The notes beneath the pieces are model-generated. The model was not told the DNA's origin, ran no database searches, and was given only the letters and a program-made list of their open reading frames with translations. DNA of 64,000 nucleotides from Asticcacaulis sp. SL142 (GTDB lineage Bacteria > Pseudomonadota > Alphaproteobacteria > Caulobacterales > Caulobacteraceae), in the NCBI RefSeq assembly GCF_026625745.1, contig NZ_CP113061.1, forward strand, positions 310,001-374,000. The letters are read 5' to 3'. The translations under genes and the position numbers were made by a program. Numbering within the stretch: the stretch's first letter is position 1; every line of letters starts with the position of its first letter. Below, in pieces: positions 23,080 to 34,187 of the stretch.

Positions 23080-26000
23080 ATGTTATCGCGTTTCTTTATC
23101 GACAGGCCCGTCTTTGCGTGGGTCGTTGCCATTGTCATCATGCTGGCGGGTTTGCTGGCTATTCGTACGCTGCCGATATCGCAGTATCCTGAGATTGCCC
23201 TGCCGCAGGTGTCGGTGTCGGCGACCTATCCAGGTGCTTCGGCCCAGACGGTTGAAGACAGCGTTACTCAGATTATCGAGCAGCGGATGCAAGGCCTTGA
23301 TGGCCTGGAATATATGAATTCGACCTCGGATGCGTCGGGTTCGGCCACCGTCACCCTGACCTTTGATGCGGGCACAGACATCGATATCGCTCAGGTGCAG
23401 GTGCAAAATAAACTGCAATCGGCTCTGGCCCTGTTACCGCAGGAAGTGCAGCAGCAGGGGGTTCGCGTCAACAAATCGGCACGGAACTTCCTGATGGTTG
23501 TGGCCATGTATTCCGATGACCCCAATGTCACCAATTCTGACCTTGGCGATTATATGGCGTCAAATCTTCAGGACCCGCTCAGCCGGGTTCAGGGGGTGGG
23601 CGAAGTGCAGTTGTTCGGGGCGCAGTACGCTATGCGTATCTGGCTTAATCCTGGCCAACTGACAAACTATAGCCTGACGCCAAATGATGTTATCAATGCC
23701 ATTCAGGCCCAGAATGCTCAGGTCTCCGCCGGTCAGATCGGTGGACTGCCCGCCACAGAAGGCGTGGCTCTGAACGCCACCATTACCGCCCAGTCTCGCC
23801 TTCAGACGGTGGAGCAGTTTAACAATATCATCGTCAAGAATGCGACCGATGGCGCGATCGTTCATCTGCGCGATGTAGCGCGCGTCGAACTGGGTTCGGA
23901 AAGCTATGGATCAAAAGCGCTCTATAACGGTAAGCCTGCCGCGGGTATGGCTATTCGTCTGGCCCCGGGCGGTAATGCGCTAGAGACTGCCGAAGCGGTC
24001 AAGCACCGCATGGATGAACTGAAAGGCAATTTCCCGGCGGGCTACCAATATGTTGTGCCTTACGATTCCTCGCCGTTCATCGAACTGTCGATCCATGAAG
24101 TCGTAAAGACCCTGGTCGAGGCGGTTGTGCTGGTGTTCATCGTTATGTTCCTGTTCCTGCAGAACTGGCGCGCGACGATCATTCCAACCATCGCGGTGCC
24201 GGTGGTTCTGCTGGGGACGTTTGCAATTCTGGCAGCCTTTGGCTATTCGATCAACACCCTGACTATGTTCGGCATGGTTCTGGCTATCGGTCTGCTGGTC
24301 GATGACGCCATCGTGGTCGTTGAAAACGTAGAGCGGGTGATGGCGGAGGAAGGGCTATCGCCGGTTGCCGCCACGCGTAAATCTATGGATGAAATCACCG
24401 GCGCTCTGGTCGGTATCGGTCTGGTGCTGTCGGCGGTGTTTGTGCCTATGGCCTTCTTTGGTGGCTCGCAGGGCGTGATCTATCGCCAGTTCTCAATCAC
24501 CATCGTCTCGGCCATGACTTTGTCGGTCATCGTGGCACTGGTGCTGACGCCGGCGCTGTGTGCGACCCTGCTTAAGCCGGTGGCCAAAGGCCACGGCCTG
24601 ACGGAGCGCGGTTTCTTCGGCTGGTTCAACAAATCGTTCAATTCTGCCTCCCATAAGTATCAGGGTATGGTTGGCAAAATTCTGGGCCAAAGCGGCCGCT
24701 ACATGGTGGTGTTTGCCGTCGTTGTGGCGCTGGTGGGCTTCCTATTCACCCGTGTGCCCTCGTCATTTCTGCCCGATGAAGATCAGGGGATTATCTTTAC
24801 GCTGGTTCAATTGCCTGCCGGTGCGACGGAAGATCGTACTCAGGGCGTTCTAAAGCAGATACAAAATCATTTCTCCAAGGATGAAGCTGTCTTGTCGACC
24901 TTTACCATATCGGGCTTCAGCTTCTCCGGTGCCGGTCAAAACGCCGGTTTGGCCTTTGTACGCCTGAAGGATTTTGATGAGCGTAAAGCCCCTAACCTCA
25001 AGGCGCAGGCTGTCGCCGGACGCGCCATGGGTGCCTTTGCCAGTATCCGCGATGCGATGGTGTTTGCGGTTATCCCTCCGGCTGTGTCTGAGCTTGGGAA
25101 CTCAACGGGCTTTGATTTTCAGCTTAAGGATGTCGGCGGTGTGGGGCATGATACCCTGCTGGCTGCGCGTAATCAGGTGCTCGGCATGGCGGCGCAAAAT
25201 CCAGTGCTTGCGGGCGTGCGTCCTAACGGTCAGGAAGATACGCCTCAATTAAAAGTCACTATCGACCACGCCAAGGCGGGCGCTATGGGCATCAGCATCG
25301 CTGATATCAATTCGGCGCTGTCGTCAGCGTGGGGTGGTTCTTACGTCAACGATTTCGTCGATCGTGGCCGGGTCAAGAAGGTCTATGTGCAGGCGGATGC
25401 GCCTTACCGCATGCGTCCGGAAGACCTGAACAACTGGTATGTGCGTAACGCATCCGGTCAGATGGTGCCGTTTACGGCCTTTGCCACGGCCGACTGGGCT
25501 TTCGGGGCTCAACGTCTGGAACGCTATAACGGTGTCTCGTCGATGAACATTCAAGGCACGGCATCGCCCGGCAACTCGACCGGTACAGCCATGGCGGCCA
25601 TGGAAGATATCGCCTCTAAACTGCCTGCGGGTATTGGCTATGAGTGGACCGGTCTGTCGGCTCAGGAACGCGAATCCGGCAATCAGGCCCCAGCCCTTTA
25701 TGCCATCTCTATTGTAGTGGTGTTCCTGTTGCTGGCGGCGCTTTATGAAAGCTGGTCGATCCCGCTGTCAGTCATTATGGTCATTCCACTTGGTGTTTTG
25801 GGGGCGCTTTTGGCCACCATGCTGCGCGGCGGATCGAACGATATCTACTTCCAGGTCGGATTGCTGACCACCATTGGCCTGTCGTCAAAGAATGCCATTC
25901 TGATTGTGGAGTTCGCCAAGCAACTGCATGAGCAGGGCAAAGGACTGGTCGAGGCGACGCTTGAGGCCGTCCGTATCCGTCTGCGTCCGATAATCATGAC

Positions 26001-26265
26001 GTCGCTGGCTTTCTCCTTCGGGATCACGCCGTTGGTTATCTCGAACGGGGCAGGGTCGGGGGCGCAGCACGCCATCGGTACGGGCCTGCTGGGTGGAGTT
26101 ATCGCCGCGACTATTTTGGGGATATTCTTCATCCCCTTGTTCTTTGTTCTCGTACAAAAAATATTCAAGGCTGACGAAAAACACATGGCCAAGCTTATGC
26201 GTGAGCGTGAAGCGACGGGCCTGCCGCCGACCACCGATGATCCGCGCGATCATGGCGGGCATTAA
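23080..26265 (+). CDS. RND multidrug efflux transporter (AcrB/MexB type)
   Basis: 1061 residues, a full-length HAE1-type RND permease with 12 transmembrane helices and two large periplasmic loops. It starts [22 protein letters not shown]4 carries [18 protein letters not shown] with the two proton-relay Asp residues, and the second-half relay Lys region is in [30 protein letters not shown] and the repeated FGITPL elements are also typical. It exports amphiphilic compounds using the proton gradient with the adaptor upstream (12-bp gap) and the outer-membrane factor downstream. Confidence 0.96.
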   Translation: MLSRFFIDRPVFAWVVAIVIMLAGLLAIRTLPISQYPEIALPQVSVSATYPGASAQTVEDSVTQIIEQRMQGLDGLEYMNSTSDASGSATVTLTFDAGTDIDIAQVQVQNKLQSALALLPQEVQQQGVRVNKSARNFLMVVAMYSDDPNVTNSDLGDYMASNLQDPLSRVQGVGEVQLFGAQYAMRIWLNPGQLTNYSLTPNDVINAIQAQNAQVSAGQIGGLPATEGVALNATITAQSRLQTVEQFNNIIVKNATDGAIVHLRDVARVELGSESYGSKALYNGKPAAGMAIRLAPGGNALETAEAVKHRMDELKGNFPAGYQYVVPYDSSPFIELSIHEVVKTLVEAVVLVFIVMFLFLQNWRATIIPTIAVPVVLLGTFAILAAFGYSINTLTMFGMVLAIGLLVDDAIVVVENVERVMAEEGLSPVAATRKSMDEITGALVGIGLVLSAVFVPMAFFGGSQGVIYRQFSITIVSAMTLSVIVALVLTPALCATLLKPVAKGHGLTERGFFGWFNKSFNSASHKYQGMVGKILGQSGRYMVVFAVVVALVGFLFTRVPSSFLPDEDQGIIFTLVQLPAGATEDRTQGVLKQIQNHFSKDEAVLSTFTISGFSFSGAGQNAGLAFVRLKDFDERKAPNLKAQAVAGRAMGAFASIRDAMVFAVIPPAVSELGNSTGFDFQLKDVGGVGHDTLLAARNQVLGMAAQNPVLAGVRPNGQEDTPQLKVTIDHAKAGAMGISIADINSALSSAWGGSYVNDFVDRGRVKKVYVQADAPYRMRPEDLNNWYVRNASGQMVPFTAFATADWAFGAQRLERYNGVSSMNIQGTASPGNSTGTAMAAMEDIASKLPAGIGYEWTGLSAQERESGNQAPALYAISIVVVFLLLAALYESWSIPLSVIMVIPLGVLGALLATMLRGGSNDIYFQVGLLTTIGLSSKNAILIVEFAKQLHEQGKGLVEATLEAVRIRLRPIIMTSLAFSFGITPLVISNGAGSGAQHAIGTGLLGGVIAATILGIFFIPLFFVLVQKIFKADEKHMAKLMREREATGLPPTTDDPRDHGGH

Positions 26266-26286
26266 TTGAGCACGGAGACTAAAATA

Positions 26287-27711
26287 ATGACGCGTACAAA
26301 ATCTGTTGTCCGGCTCACGACAACCAGCGTGCTGGGGGCTTTAGCCCTCAGCGCCTGCACCCTGGCACCGAAATATGAGCGTCCGCTCATGCCGGTCGCC
26401 CAAAGCTGGCCGATCGCACCGGATACGACCGGTACGGCTTCGGCCGAAAGCCTGCCGTGGAAGGATGTCTTCCTTGATCCGGCGCTTCAAAGCACGATTG
26501 ATCTGGCGCTAAAAAATAACCGCGACTTACGTCAGGCGGTGCTTAATGTTGAGCTGGCCCGCGCCCAGTACCGTATTCAGCGGGCATCGCTGGTGCCCGC
26601 CCTTGATGCCGCGGTATCGGGCACCAAGGCGGACACACCGGCTTCGGGCGAGACCGAAAGCTATAGCGCCAATCTGGGGCTTTCCTACGAGCTTGACCTG
26701 TTTGGCCGGGTGCGTTCGCTCAGCCGGGCGGCGTTAGAAAGCTATTTTGCCACCGACGAAGCCCGTCGCGCGGCCCAGATTTCCCTCATGGCGGAAACAG
26801 CCAATGCCTGGCTGGCGCTGGCGGCGGATCAGGATCTCCTGCGTTTGTCGCGTGATACGCTCAAGGCGCGCGAGGACGGCTATAACCTGACCAAGCGCAG
26901 CTTTGATCTGGGCGTGGCCGATCAGCTTCAGTTGCGTCAGCTTGAAATCCTGACGGAGCAGGCGCGGTCTGATGTCGCCACGCTGACGGCGCAGGTTGAG
27001 CGCGATAAAAACGCCCTGACCCTGCTGGTCGGTTCGGAAATTCCGGCGGACTATCTGCCGACGTCATTCCCGCAAACCGGTGCGGTGCGCTCTGACCTAT
27101 CGGTCGGTTTGCCGTCTGAGGTGCTGATCAATCGTCCGGATGTCGTGGCGGCTGAACACGATCTCAAATCGCAAAATGCCAATATCGGTGCGGCGCGCGC
27201 GGCCTTTTTCCCGCGTATTTCGCTGACGGGGTCTACGGGATCGGTCAGCCCGGAATTTGGGGACCTGTTCTCAAGCGGGACATCGACCTGGAGTTTTACG
27301 CCGCAGGTGTCAGTGCCGATCTTTGCCGGTGGTGCCAATCTGGCTAATCTGCGCGGGGCCAAAGTTCAACGTGATATTCTGGTCGCGGCCTATGAAAAGG
27401 CGATCCAGAGCGCGTTCCGTGATGTAGCCGATGCGTTGGCTACCAAATCGACGATCGATCAGCAGATCAGCGCGTCTGAGCGGGTCGTGGCGGCGGCAAC
27501 CGACAGCCAAAGACTGGCTCAGGCCCGCTTTGATCGCGGCGTGGACAGCTATATCACCCAGCTGGATTCACAACGCACCCTGTATCAGTCTCAGCAGGGC
27601 CTCATTCAGGCGCGCTATAATCGCTCGGCCAATCTGGTCGATCTTTATCGCGCTCTGGGCGGCGGTCTGGTGTCTGAGGCCGGGGCCGACGTGGCGGCGG
27701 CCAATCAGTAA
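26287..27711 (+). CDS. RND efflux outer-membrane lipoprotein (OprM/NodT family)
   Basis: 474 residues from ATG 26287 (CGGAGA at 26273), 21 bp after the permease. The lipobox ALSAC is followed by the NodT-family start TLAPKYERP. Two outer-membrane efflux protein repeats make the TolC-like barrel/tunnel, with LPWKDVFLDPALQSTIDLAL and the repeat signature RPDVVAAEHDLKSQNANIGA. Completes the tripartite pump; a strong terminator follows 9 bp after the stop. Confidence 0.94.
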   Translation: MTRTKSVVRLTTTSVLGALALSACTLAPKYERPLMPVAQSWPIAPDTTGTASAESLPWKDVFLDPALQSTIDLALKNNRDLRQAVLNVELARAQYRIQRASLVPALDAAVSGTKADTPASGETESYSANLGLSYELDLFGRVRSLSRAALESYFATDEARRAAQISLMAETANAWLALAADQDLLRLSRDTLKAREDGYNLTKRSFDLGVADQLQLRQLEILTEQARSDVATLTAQVERDKNALTLLVGSEIPADYLPTSFPQTGAVRSDLSVGLPSEVLINRPDVVAAEHDLKSQNANIGAARAAFFPRISLTGSTGSVSPEFGDLFSSGTSTWSFTPQVSVPIFAGGANLANLRGAKVQRDILVAAYEKAIQSAFRDVADALATKSTIDQQISASERVVAAATDSQRLAQARFDRGVDSYITQLDSQRTLYQSQQGLIQARYNRSANLVDLYRALGGGLVSEAGADVAAANQ

Positions 27712-27720
27712 CGGAAAAAA

Positions 27721-27745
27721 GGCGGTCCTCGGGCCGCCTTTTTTA
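27721..27745 (+). terminator. Terminator of the RND operon
   Basis: GGCGGTCC (27721-27728) pairs with GGGCCGCC (27731-27738, one G-T pair), preceded by an A-run and followed by seven T. Confidence 0.92.
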
Positions 27746-27869
27746 TTTGGGCCGGTTTTATTTGGGGGAGGGGAGCCTATCCACATCTGATGGCGGCGGT
27801 TATTTGCTTTGGGGCGCGTTACCGTTTAGAGGTTAACGCCTGTTTTGATGATCGCTTTGGGCCGTGCTA

Positions 27870-27884
27870 ACTTAGGGCCTAAGT
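27870..27884. promoter_or_regulatory. Perfect dyad upstream of gyrA
   Basis: ACTTAGG-G-CCTAAGT, 7-bp arms around one base, 41 bp before the gyrA ATG. Could be an operator or a short leader hairpin; no T-run follows. Function unknown. Confidence 0.35.
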
Positions 27885-27924
27885 GATTCCCCCATCGTAT
27901 CCGTAACGCAAAGACCACAGCCTT

Positions 27925-30684
27925 ATGACTGTTACCAATCTTCCCGGTATTCCCTCTGGCGGCATTGCCCATATCGCCATCGAAGATGAGCTGAAACGCT
28001 CCTATCTCGACTATGCCATGAGCGTGATTGTCTCGCGCGCTCTGCCGGACGCCCGTGACGGTTTGAAGCCGGTACACCGCCGTATCCTCTATATGATGCA
28101 GCAATCGGGCTATACGCCTGAGAAATCCTATGTGAAATGCGCCCGTCCGGTCGGCGACGTCATGGGGCGCCTGCACCCGCACGGCGATTCGGCCATCTAT
28201 ATGGCGCTGGTGCGGATGGCGCAGCCGTTCTCTATGGGCCTGGTGCTGATCGACGGGCAGGGTAATTTCGGCTCGGTTGACGGCGATATGCCCGCCGCCA
28301 TGCGTTACACCGAATGCCGTCTGGCCAAGGCGGCCATGCCTATTCTGGCTGACATTGACAAAGACACAGTCGACTTCCAGCCCAACTATGACGGTAAGGA
28401 AGAAGAACCGACCGTCTTGCCGTCGCGTATACCCAACCTGCTCGTCAATGGCGCGGGCGGCATCGCGGTCGGTATGGCGACCAATATTCCGCCGCACAAT
28501 CTGGGTGAAATCGTCAATGCCTGTCTGGCCTTGCTGGAGACCCCTGATATTTCGCTTGAAGAACTGCTGGAGTTTGTTCCCGGGCCTGATTTCCCGACCG
28601 GCGGTGAAATCTTGGGTCGATCCGGTGCGCGTCAGGCGCTGATGACCGGGCGCGGTTCGGTGATCATGCGCTCTAAAGCTACCGTTGAGACGATCCGCAA
28701 AGACCGCGAAGCCATTGTCGTCACTGAAATTCCGTATCAGGTCAACAAAGCCTCCCTGATCGAGCACATCGCTGAACTGGTGCGCGATAAGCGCATCGAA
28801 GGCATTTCCGACATCCGCGACGAAAGCGACCGTCAGGGGATGCGCATTGTTGTTGAGCTTAAGCGCGATGCGTCGGGCGATGTGATCCTTAATCAGCTTT
28901 TCCGCTACACGGCACTGCAAACCAGCTTTGGCGTCAACATGCTGGCGCTTAATCATGGCCGTCCGCAGCAGATGGGCCTGCGTAAACTTTTGGAACTGTT
29001 CCTTGAGTTCCGCGAAGATGTCGTAATCCGCCGTACCAAGTTTGAACTGAACAAAGCCCGCGATCGCGGTCACGTCCTGGTCGGTCTGGCTATTGCGGTC
29101 GCCAATATCGACGAAGTCATTCATATTATCCGCTCCTCTGCCGACCCGACCGAAGCGCGTGAGCGCTTAACGGCGCGCGATTGGCCGGCCGGTGAAATGT
29201 CGCCGCTGATCGACCTGATTGCCGATCCGCGCTCAATCGTACTGGATGGCTCCAATGTCCGCCTGACCGATGAGCAGGCGCGGGCCATTCTGGCGCTGAC
29301 CCTGTCGCGTCTGACCGGTCTGGGGCAGGACGAAATCTTTGGCGAAGCCCGCACCCTGGCCGGTGCGATTGCCGGGTTCCTGGAGATTCTGTCGTCGCGT
29401 GAGCGTATCCTTGGCATCGTGCGCGATGAACTTATTGAGGTACGTGACCAGTTTGCCATCCCGCGTCGCACCGAGATTGTGGACGGCGAAGGCGATATCG
29501 AAGACGAAGACCTGATCCCGCGTGAGGACATGGTCGTGACCGTCACCCATTCCGGCTACGTCAAGCGCACAGCGCTGACCGCCTATCGCACTCAGCATCG
29601 CGGCGGCAAGGGCCGTTCCGGCATGGCGATGAAGGACGAAGACGCCATCACCGGCATTTTCGCGGCCTCCACCCACCAACCGATGCTGTTCTTCTCCTCC
29701 GCGGGTAAGGCCTATAAGCTTAAGGTCTGGAAGCTGCCGCTCGGCAATCCGCAGTCCAAGGGCAAGGCGTTTGTGAACTTGCTGCCGCTCGATAAGGGCG
29801 AAGTCGTCACCAATATTCTGGCCCTGCCGGAAGAAGAAGCGGCGTGGGATAAACTCGACATCATTTTTGCGACCCGCTCCGGCGATGTGCGTCGTAACAA
29901 GTTGTCGGATTTTGTCAACGTCAACCGTGCCGGCAAGATCGCTATGAAGCTGGAAGAGGGTGATGCGATCGTCGGCGTGGCCATCTGCACCGAAGATCAG
30001 GACGTGCTGCTGTCGACCGCATCGGGTCGTTCGATCCGCTTTGCGGTCGATGAAGTGCGCGTCTTTGCGGGCCGCAGTTCAACCGGCGTGCGTGGCGTAC
30101 GCCTTGGGGCTGACGACAGTGTGATTTCGATGGCGATCTTACGCCGTGTAGCGGCAACGCCTGCGGAGCGGACCGCCTATCTGAAGCATGCCGCCGCCAT
30201 GCGCGCCGCCGTCAGCGGCGAGGGCGAAGATGTGTCTGTGGCCGTTGAAGAGGACGGCGAAGACTCGGTAGATGAAGCCTCGCTGACACCGGAACGCATT
30301 GCCGAACTGGGGGCTGCGGAGGAATTTATCCTGACCATTGCCGACACCGGTTTTGGCAAGCGGACATCGAGTTATGACTATCGCCGCACGGGCCGGGGCG
30401 GGCAGGGTATCGTCGCCATCGACCTCTCAAAACGCGGCGGAAAGCTGGTGGCGTCCTTCCCGGTTGAAGATTCTGATCAGCTTCTGCTGGTTACCGACGG
30501 CGGGCAACTGACCCGGACGCGCGTCTCGCAGGTGCGCATCGCTAGCCGCAACACCCAAGGCGTGACCATCTTCCGCACGTCGGGGGAAAAGGTCGTGTCG
30601 GTGGAGCGTCTGGCCGAAAGCGCTGAGGACGAAGGTGATGTTGCGGGAGAGCCAGAGGCTGATGCCGGAACCGCGACCGAATAG
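27925..30684 (+). CDS. gyrA: DNA gyrase subunit A
   Basis: 919 residues. The catalytic tyrosine is in [11 protein letters not shown]. GyrA rather than ParC is shown by the GyrA-box QHRGGKG ([12 protein letters not shown]) at the start of the six-bladed C-terminal wrapping domain, whose blades recur ([37 protein letters not shown]). Subunit A cuts and rejoins DNA in the A2B2 enzyme that introduces negative supercoils. In the quinolone pocket the sequence is [15 protein letters not shown]: Ser at the E. coli Ser83 position, but Met where E. coli has Asp87. A ~30-residue acidic insertion precedes the last blade and the tail is acidic. coaD follows after 21 bp. Confidence 0.97.
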   Translation: MTVTNLPGIPSGGIAHIAIEDELKRSYLDYAMSVIVSRALPDARDGLKPVHRRILYMMQQSGYTPEKSYVKCARPVGDVMGRLHPHGDSAIYMALVRMAQPFSMGLVLIDGQGNFGSVDGDMPAAMRYTECRLAKAAMPILADIDKDTVDFQPNYDGKEEEPTVLPSRIPNLLVNGAGGIAVGMATNIPPHNLGEIVNACLALLETPDISLEELLEFVPGPDFPTGGEILGRSGARQALMTGRGSVIMRSKATVETIRKDREAIVVTEIPYQVNKASLIEHIAELVRDKRIEGISDIRDESDRQGMRIVVELKRDASGDVILNQLFRYTALQTSFGVNMLALNHGRPQQMGLRKLLELFLEFREDVVIRRTKFELNKARDRGHVLVGLAIAVANIDEVIHIIRSSADPTEARERLTARDWPAGEMSPLIDLIADPRSIVLDGSNVRLTDEQARAILALTLSRLTGLGQDEIFGEARTLAGAIAGFLEILSSRERILGIVRDELIEVRDQFAIPRRTEIVDGEGDIEDEDLIPREDMVVTVTHSGYVKRTALTAYRTQHRGGKGRSGMAMKDEDAITGIFAASTHQPMLFFSSAGKAYKLKVWKLPLGNPQSKGKAFVNLLPLDKGEVVTNILALPEEEAAWDKLDIIFATRSGDVRRNKLSDFVNVNRAGKIAMKLEEGDAIVGVAICTEDQDVLLSTASGRSIRFAVDEVRVFAGRSSTGVRGVRLGADDSVISMAILRRVAATPAERTAYLKHAAAMRAAVSGEGEDVSVAVEEDGEDSVDEASLTPERIAELGAAEEFILTIADTGFGKRTSSYDYRRTGRGGQGIVAIDLSKRGGKLVASFPVEDSDQLLLVTDGGQLTRTRVSQVRIASRNTQGVTIFRTSGEKVVSVERLAESAEDEGDVAGEPEADAGTATE

Positions 30685-30705
30685 ATAAAAAAGAGGGGGC
30701 AGCCC

Positions 30706-31188
30706 ATGCGTATCGGTCTTTATCCGGGCACGTTCGATCCGATCACCAATGGCCATTCCGATATCATCGGGCGGGCGGTTAAGCTGGTCGACAGACTAGT
30801 CATTGGCGTGGCGCGTAATATCGGTAAGACACCTATGTTCACCCTCGAAGAACGGGTGGAAATGGTGCGCGAGGAAACCCGCCACCTCGGTGACATGGTT
30901 GAGGTGGCTGCCTTTGACAGCCTGCTGATGCACTATGCCCAGGAGGTCGGTGCCAGCATGATTATCCGCGGTTTGCGGGCGGTGGCCGACTTTGAGTACG
31001 AATTTCAGATGACAGCCATGAACCAACAGCTTAATCGTGAGCTTGAGACGGTTTTTTTAATGGCTGACCCGCGCCATCAGGCGATTGCGTCGCGCTTGGT
31101 CAAAGAAATAGCCCAATTGGGCGGCAATATTGCGCCGTTTGTATCGGAAAGCGTGGCGACACGGCTTTTGGCGAAGGTGGGAAAATAA
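30706..31188 (+). CDS. coaD: Phosphopantetheine adenylyltransferase
   Basis: 160 residues, normal CoaD size. The nucleotidyltransferase motif TFDPITNGHSDIIGRA (TxGH-like NGHS) opens the Rossmann-type fold; IIRGLRAVADFEYEFQM and the C-terminal AQLGGNIAPFVSESVATRL are family segments. It transfers AMP to 4'-phosphopantetheine to give dephospho-CoA. Sits between gyrA and a periplasmic cyclophilin with gaps of 21 and 3 bp, so the three are probably co-transcribed. Confidence 0.96.
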   Translation: MRIGLYPGTFDPITNGHSDIIGRAVKLVDRLVIGVARNIGKTPMFTLEERVEMVREETRHLGDMVEVAAFDSLLMHYAQEVGASMIIRGLRAVADFEYEFQMTAMNQQLNRELETVFLMADPRHQAIASRLVKEIAQLGGNIAPFVSESVATRLLAKVGK

Positions 31189-31191
31189 GAC

Positions 31192-32052
31192 ATGATGTCT
31201 GTTCTGAAATATAAGTCCGCGGCCCTAAAATCCGCCATTCTGGGGTTAACGGTGGTGGCAACGGCGTTTGCACCCATCAGTGCGGCTCTGGCGCAGGCGG
31301 CTTCGGAATGGCGCGATCTTAATGCGGAAAACACGCTGGTGATTGATACAAACAAAGGCCGCGTGGTCGTTGAAATGTATCCCGAACTGGCCCCGCAGCA
31401 CGTCGAGCGCATGAAGACGCTGACGCGTCAGGGTTTCTACAACGGTCAGAAATTCCACCGCGTGATCGAGGGCTTTATGGCTCAGACCGGTGACCCGCAA
31501 GGCACGGGTGAGGGCGGTTCAACCCTGCCCAACGTCCCCGGCGAATTTACTATCCGTCACGGCGCTGATTTCCCGATGGTCACCGCGTCGCGTCCGCGCG
31601 GATCGCAGATCGGCTATCTGGGTGTCATGCCGGTGCAGTCGCAGGTTCAGGAACTGATCCCGATTGCCAAGGACGGTAAAGTCCACGCGTGGGGGCTTTA
31701 TTGCTCCGGCGTGCTGGGTATGGCGCGGGCCGGTGACAATAATTCGGCCAATTCGCAGTTCTTCCTGATGCGCTCCTATAATGCGGCGCTCGAAAAGCGA
31801 TATACTGCCTTTGGCATGACGGTGCAGGGGCTGGATGTGGTGCGCAAACTTAAAATTGGGGAGCCACCGGTTGACCCTGATACCATGACCAAGGTGCAGA
31901 TCATGGCCGACATCCCCGAAGCCGATCGGCCCAAGGTCAAGGTCATGAACACCAGCTCAAAAGCCTTTGCCGACCTGATCGAAAAAACCCGCAAGGAAAA
32001 GGGTGCTGATTTCTCCGCCTGCGATATTACGGTGCCAACCAAAGTTGAGTAA
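31192..32052 (+). CDS. Exported cyclophilin-type peptidyl-prolyl isomerase
   Basis: 286 residues. Signal peptide with Ala-rich cleavage region (about residues 1-36, ending AALAQA). Cyclophilin core at about 45-220: NTLVIDTNKGRVVVEMYPEL, KFHRVIEGFMAQTGDPQGTG (catalytic Arg region) and NSANSQFFLM. A ~25-residue insertion between the two core halves and a 60-residue C-terminal extension make it longer than PpiB. Likely helps fold proteins in the periplasm. A second, cytoplasmic-type cyclophilin is encoded at 38.5 kb. Confidence 0.9.
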   Translation: MMSVLKYKSAALKSAILGLTVVATAFAPISAALAQAASEWRDLNAENTLVIDTNKGRVVVEMYPELAPQHVERMKTLTRQGFYNGQKFHRVIEGFMAQTGDPQGTGEGGSTLPNVPGEFTIRHGADFPMVTASRPRGSQIGYLGVMPVQSQVQELIPIAKDGKVHAWGLYCSGVLGMARAGDNNSANSQFFLMRSYNAALEKRYTAFGMTVQGLDVVRKLKIGEPPVDPDTMTKVQIMADIPEADRPKVKVMNTSSKAFADLIEKTRKEKGADFSACDITVPTKVE

Positions 32053-32055
32053 TTT

Positions 32056-32090
32056 AAAAGCCCCTTCACTCAGGTGAAGGGGCTTTTTTT
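32056..32090. terminator. Bidirectional terminator between cyclophilin and ppx genes
   Basis: AAAAGCCCCTTCAC and GTGAAGGGGCTTTT pair perfectly around TCAG; T-runs on the plus strand and A-runs at the other end allow use by both converging genes. The last bases overlap the ppx stop codon. Confidence 0.93.
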
Positions 32091-33297
32091 ATGTCGTTTT
32101 ATTTGTGCCCGGTTTGCGGCGGCGTCTGCGGCGTGTTTTCTTTTTGATCATCGACAGCAACAGCCCTTCGCGCAGGCCCCGGTCAGCCACCCGCAGGCGC
32201 TGCGACGGCCACAAATTCTGCACAGCCTCAAGCAATGCCGCCCCGGCCAGCACCAGATCGGCGCGGTCCTTGCCGATACACGGCTCATATTCCCGGCCTT
32301 TTTGACCCAAGTCCAGCAACCGATTAATCACGGCCTTGCAGTCGTCATGGGTCATCCACAGGCCGTCCACGCGCGACCGGTCATAGCGCTCCAGCCCCAG
32401 ATGCATCCCGGCTAGAGAGGTGATCGCGCCCGACGTGCCGATCATATAGGTCTCGCCGTTGAAAAAATGCTCGGTCATGCCGTCGGCATCGCGGAATTTT
32501 TCCAGTTCGACCTGAACATCCGCCACCATGGCCTGAAACCAGACCTTGGGGTCGCCGTCCTTGGGCTCCGGAAACCGCTCGGCCAGATTGACCACACCCT
32601 TGGGGATCGACAGCCAGCATTTCGGCAGCGGGTGATTTTTGATCAGTTTCAGATTGCCGGTAGTCGCTATATCTTTGGGCGGTGTGTACTGGCTGAGGTC
32701 CAGCCAGGAAATCTCGGTCGATCCCCCGCCGACATCCATCACAATGGCAGCCTTGGCAGGGGTATCGAGCAGGGAGGCACACCCAACGACCGCCAGCCGG
32801 GCTTCTTCTTCGGGGGTGATGATGGTCAGCTTAAGGCCGGTTTCACGCTCGACACGGGCGATAAAGTCGGCCCCATTGCCAGCCGCGCGGCATGCCTGAG
32901 TGGCGACGGCCCGGATTTTTACGACATTGCGGCGTTTGATCTTCTCGGCGCATTGCCGGAGGGAGGCCATCGCCCGCTCCATCGCCGCCGGTTGCAGGTT
33001 GCCGGTGGAGGATACACCTTCGCCAAGGCGGACGATGCGGGAGAAGGCTTCGACAATTTTGAACTGGCCGTTCTGAAAAGACGCAATCATCAGCCGGCAA
33101 TTATTGGTGCCCAGATCAAGCGCCGCATAATTAGCTATATCGGATGCCGCCGCTTGTTGCGCTGAGCCTCGGCGCCTGCGTTTCAACCCCTCAGAACGTC
33201 GCGCCGCACCCGGACTTTCCGAGGCGGGGGGCAAGGCTTTGCCGGAGGCCGCTGGCCGTCCGTGTGGTTCAGAGGGAGCCTTTGTCATATGGCTCAT
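32089..33297 (-). CDS. Ppx/GppA-family exopolyphosphatase/pppGpp phosphatase
   Basis: 402 residues. Acetate/sugar kinase-Hsp70 fold: ALDLGTNNCRLMIA (phosphate-1 motif at about residue 58), FSRIVRLGEGV, VMDVGGGSTEISWLDL (phosphate-2) and GTSGAITSLAGMHLG. The short form lacks the HD-like C-terminal domain of E. coli Ppx. Residues 1-50 and the C-terminus are Arg/Lys-rich, which may indicate contact with polyphosphate or nucleic acid. Hydrolyses terminal phosphates of polyP or pppGpp; which one is not decidable here. Confidence 0.9.
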   Translation of the reverse strand: MSHMTKAPSEPHGRPAASGKALPPASESPGAARRSEGLKRRRRGSAQQAAASDIANYAALDLGTNNCRLMIASFQNGQFKIVEAFSRIVRLGEGVSSTGNLQPAAMERAMASLRQCAEKIKRRNVVKIRAVATQACRAAGNGADFIARVERETGLKLTIITPEEEARLAVVGCASLLDTPAKAAIVMDVGGGSTEISWLDLSQYTPPKDIATTGNLKLIKNHPLPKCWLSIPKGVVNLAERFPEPKDGDPKVWFQAMVADVQVELEKFRDADGMTEHFFNGETYMIGTSGAITSLAGMHLGLERYDRSRVDGLWMTHDDCKAVINRLLDLGQKGREYEPCIGKDRADLVLAGAALLEAVQNLWPSQRLRVADRGLREGLLLSMIKKKTRRRRRRKPGTNKTT

Positions 33298-33545
33298 ACC
33301 CCGCTTTTTTATTGTTATTTTATGTTTCGGGTGAGGTCGAAATGACGCGATATTGTTACATCATCTCCACATGCACCCACTTCGCGAAAACACTATCAAC
33401 CAAGGGGAGAAGGGGAAAGGTCTTTTTGAATATTCGCGCTAAAACATGAAGGCGGCATGAGGCGACCACGGACGAATCGCGCTTATGAACAGGGGCTAAT
33501 TCAATTATGCATTTCTCCGGAAATCCGGATCAGGGCGGTGAACCG

Positions 33546-33878
33546 ATGACGTATCAGCGAAGCGCAAAATTTGATATAGGTCAGGTTGTCGTGCATCGTC
33601 TGTTCGATTTTCGCGGCGTCGTGTTTGATGTCGATCCGCAATATCTGGATGACGAAGAATGGTGGCAGGCGATCCCCGAAGCGGTGCGTCCGGAAAAGAA
33701 CCAGCCCTTTTACCATCTGCTCGCTGAAAACGGTGAAAGCTGTTACGTCGCCTATGCTTCAGAAGGCAATCTGGACGCCGATGATACGGGTGAGCCTTTG
33801 CGCCACCCGCAGACCGATCTGATTTTCGATCGGTTTGAAAATGGCCGCTACCTGCCCAAGATGCGGCTGGCCAATTAA
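33546..33878 (+). CDS. hspQ: Heat shock protein HspQ
   Basis: 110 residues from ATG 33546 (purine run GGGCGGTG upstream; the frame reaches back to 33507 with a poor start). HspQ/YccV hallmarks: KFDIGQVVVHRLFDFRGVVF, the acidic DDEEWWQAIPE, QPFYHLLAENGESCYVAYAS and a C-terminal HPQTDLIFDRFENGRY. In enterobacteria HspQ binds hemimethylated DNA and is a specificity factor for Lon protease. The 248-bp gap before it holds only a short CCGGA/TCCGG dyad near 33514. Confidence 0.92.
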   Translation: MTYQRSAKFDIGQVVVHRLFDFRGVVFDVDPQYLDDEEWWQAIPEAVRPEKNQPFYHLLAENGESCYVAYASEGNLDADDTGEPLRHPQTDLIFDRFENGRYLPKMRLAN

Positions 33879-34187
33879 GCGCTGGATTAACCGAATTAGA
33901 TCAGGTTTATTTTGTGTCCTGCGGCCCCCATCGAATTCCTATAAATGCCGTCATATAATAGCAGAAGAGAATGGTTAGACTCATCTGCGCAGTTGACCCT
34001 ATTTAAAATCGTGTCAATGCTACCACAGTGATTGATTTGCGATTTTTGGGTGATGCGATGTTGCAACAGTGTTTCAAGGCAGAAAATACCTTGCAATCGC
34101 GGGCAACGGCGGAGCCCTTTGGGGGGCGCGGTGGCGCTACCGGATCGTATCGGACTACGGGTTTTTTGCTGCGGAGATTTTGTGAGT
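33879..34187. other. 309-bp intergenic region without a visible gene
   Basis: Between hspQ and the tRNA-Lys gene. Moderately AT-rich at first, then G-rich. The one short plus-strand frame here runs into the tRNA antisense and has no ribosome-binding site. No convincing terminator for the tRNA was identified. Confidence 0.5.

Noticed and set aside
27826..29124. 432-codon minus-strand frame opposite gyrA
   Set aside because: Antisense to a fully conserved GyrA frame; the translation is Gln/His/Arg-rich without domain motifs, a typical shadow in GC-rich DNA.
27925..30684. Topoisomerase IV subunit ParC instead of GyrA
   Set aside because: A GyrA-box (QHRGGKG) and a full six-bladed C-terminal domain are present.
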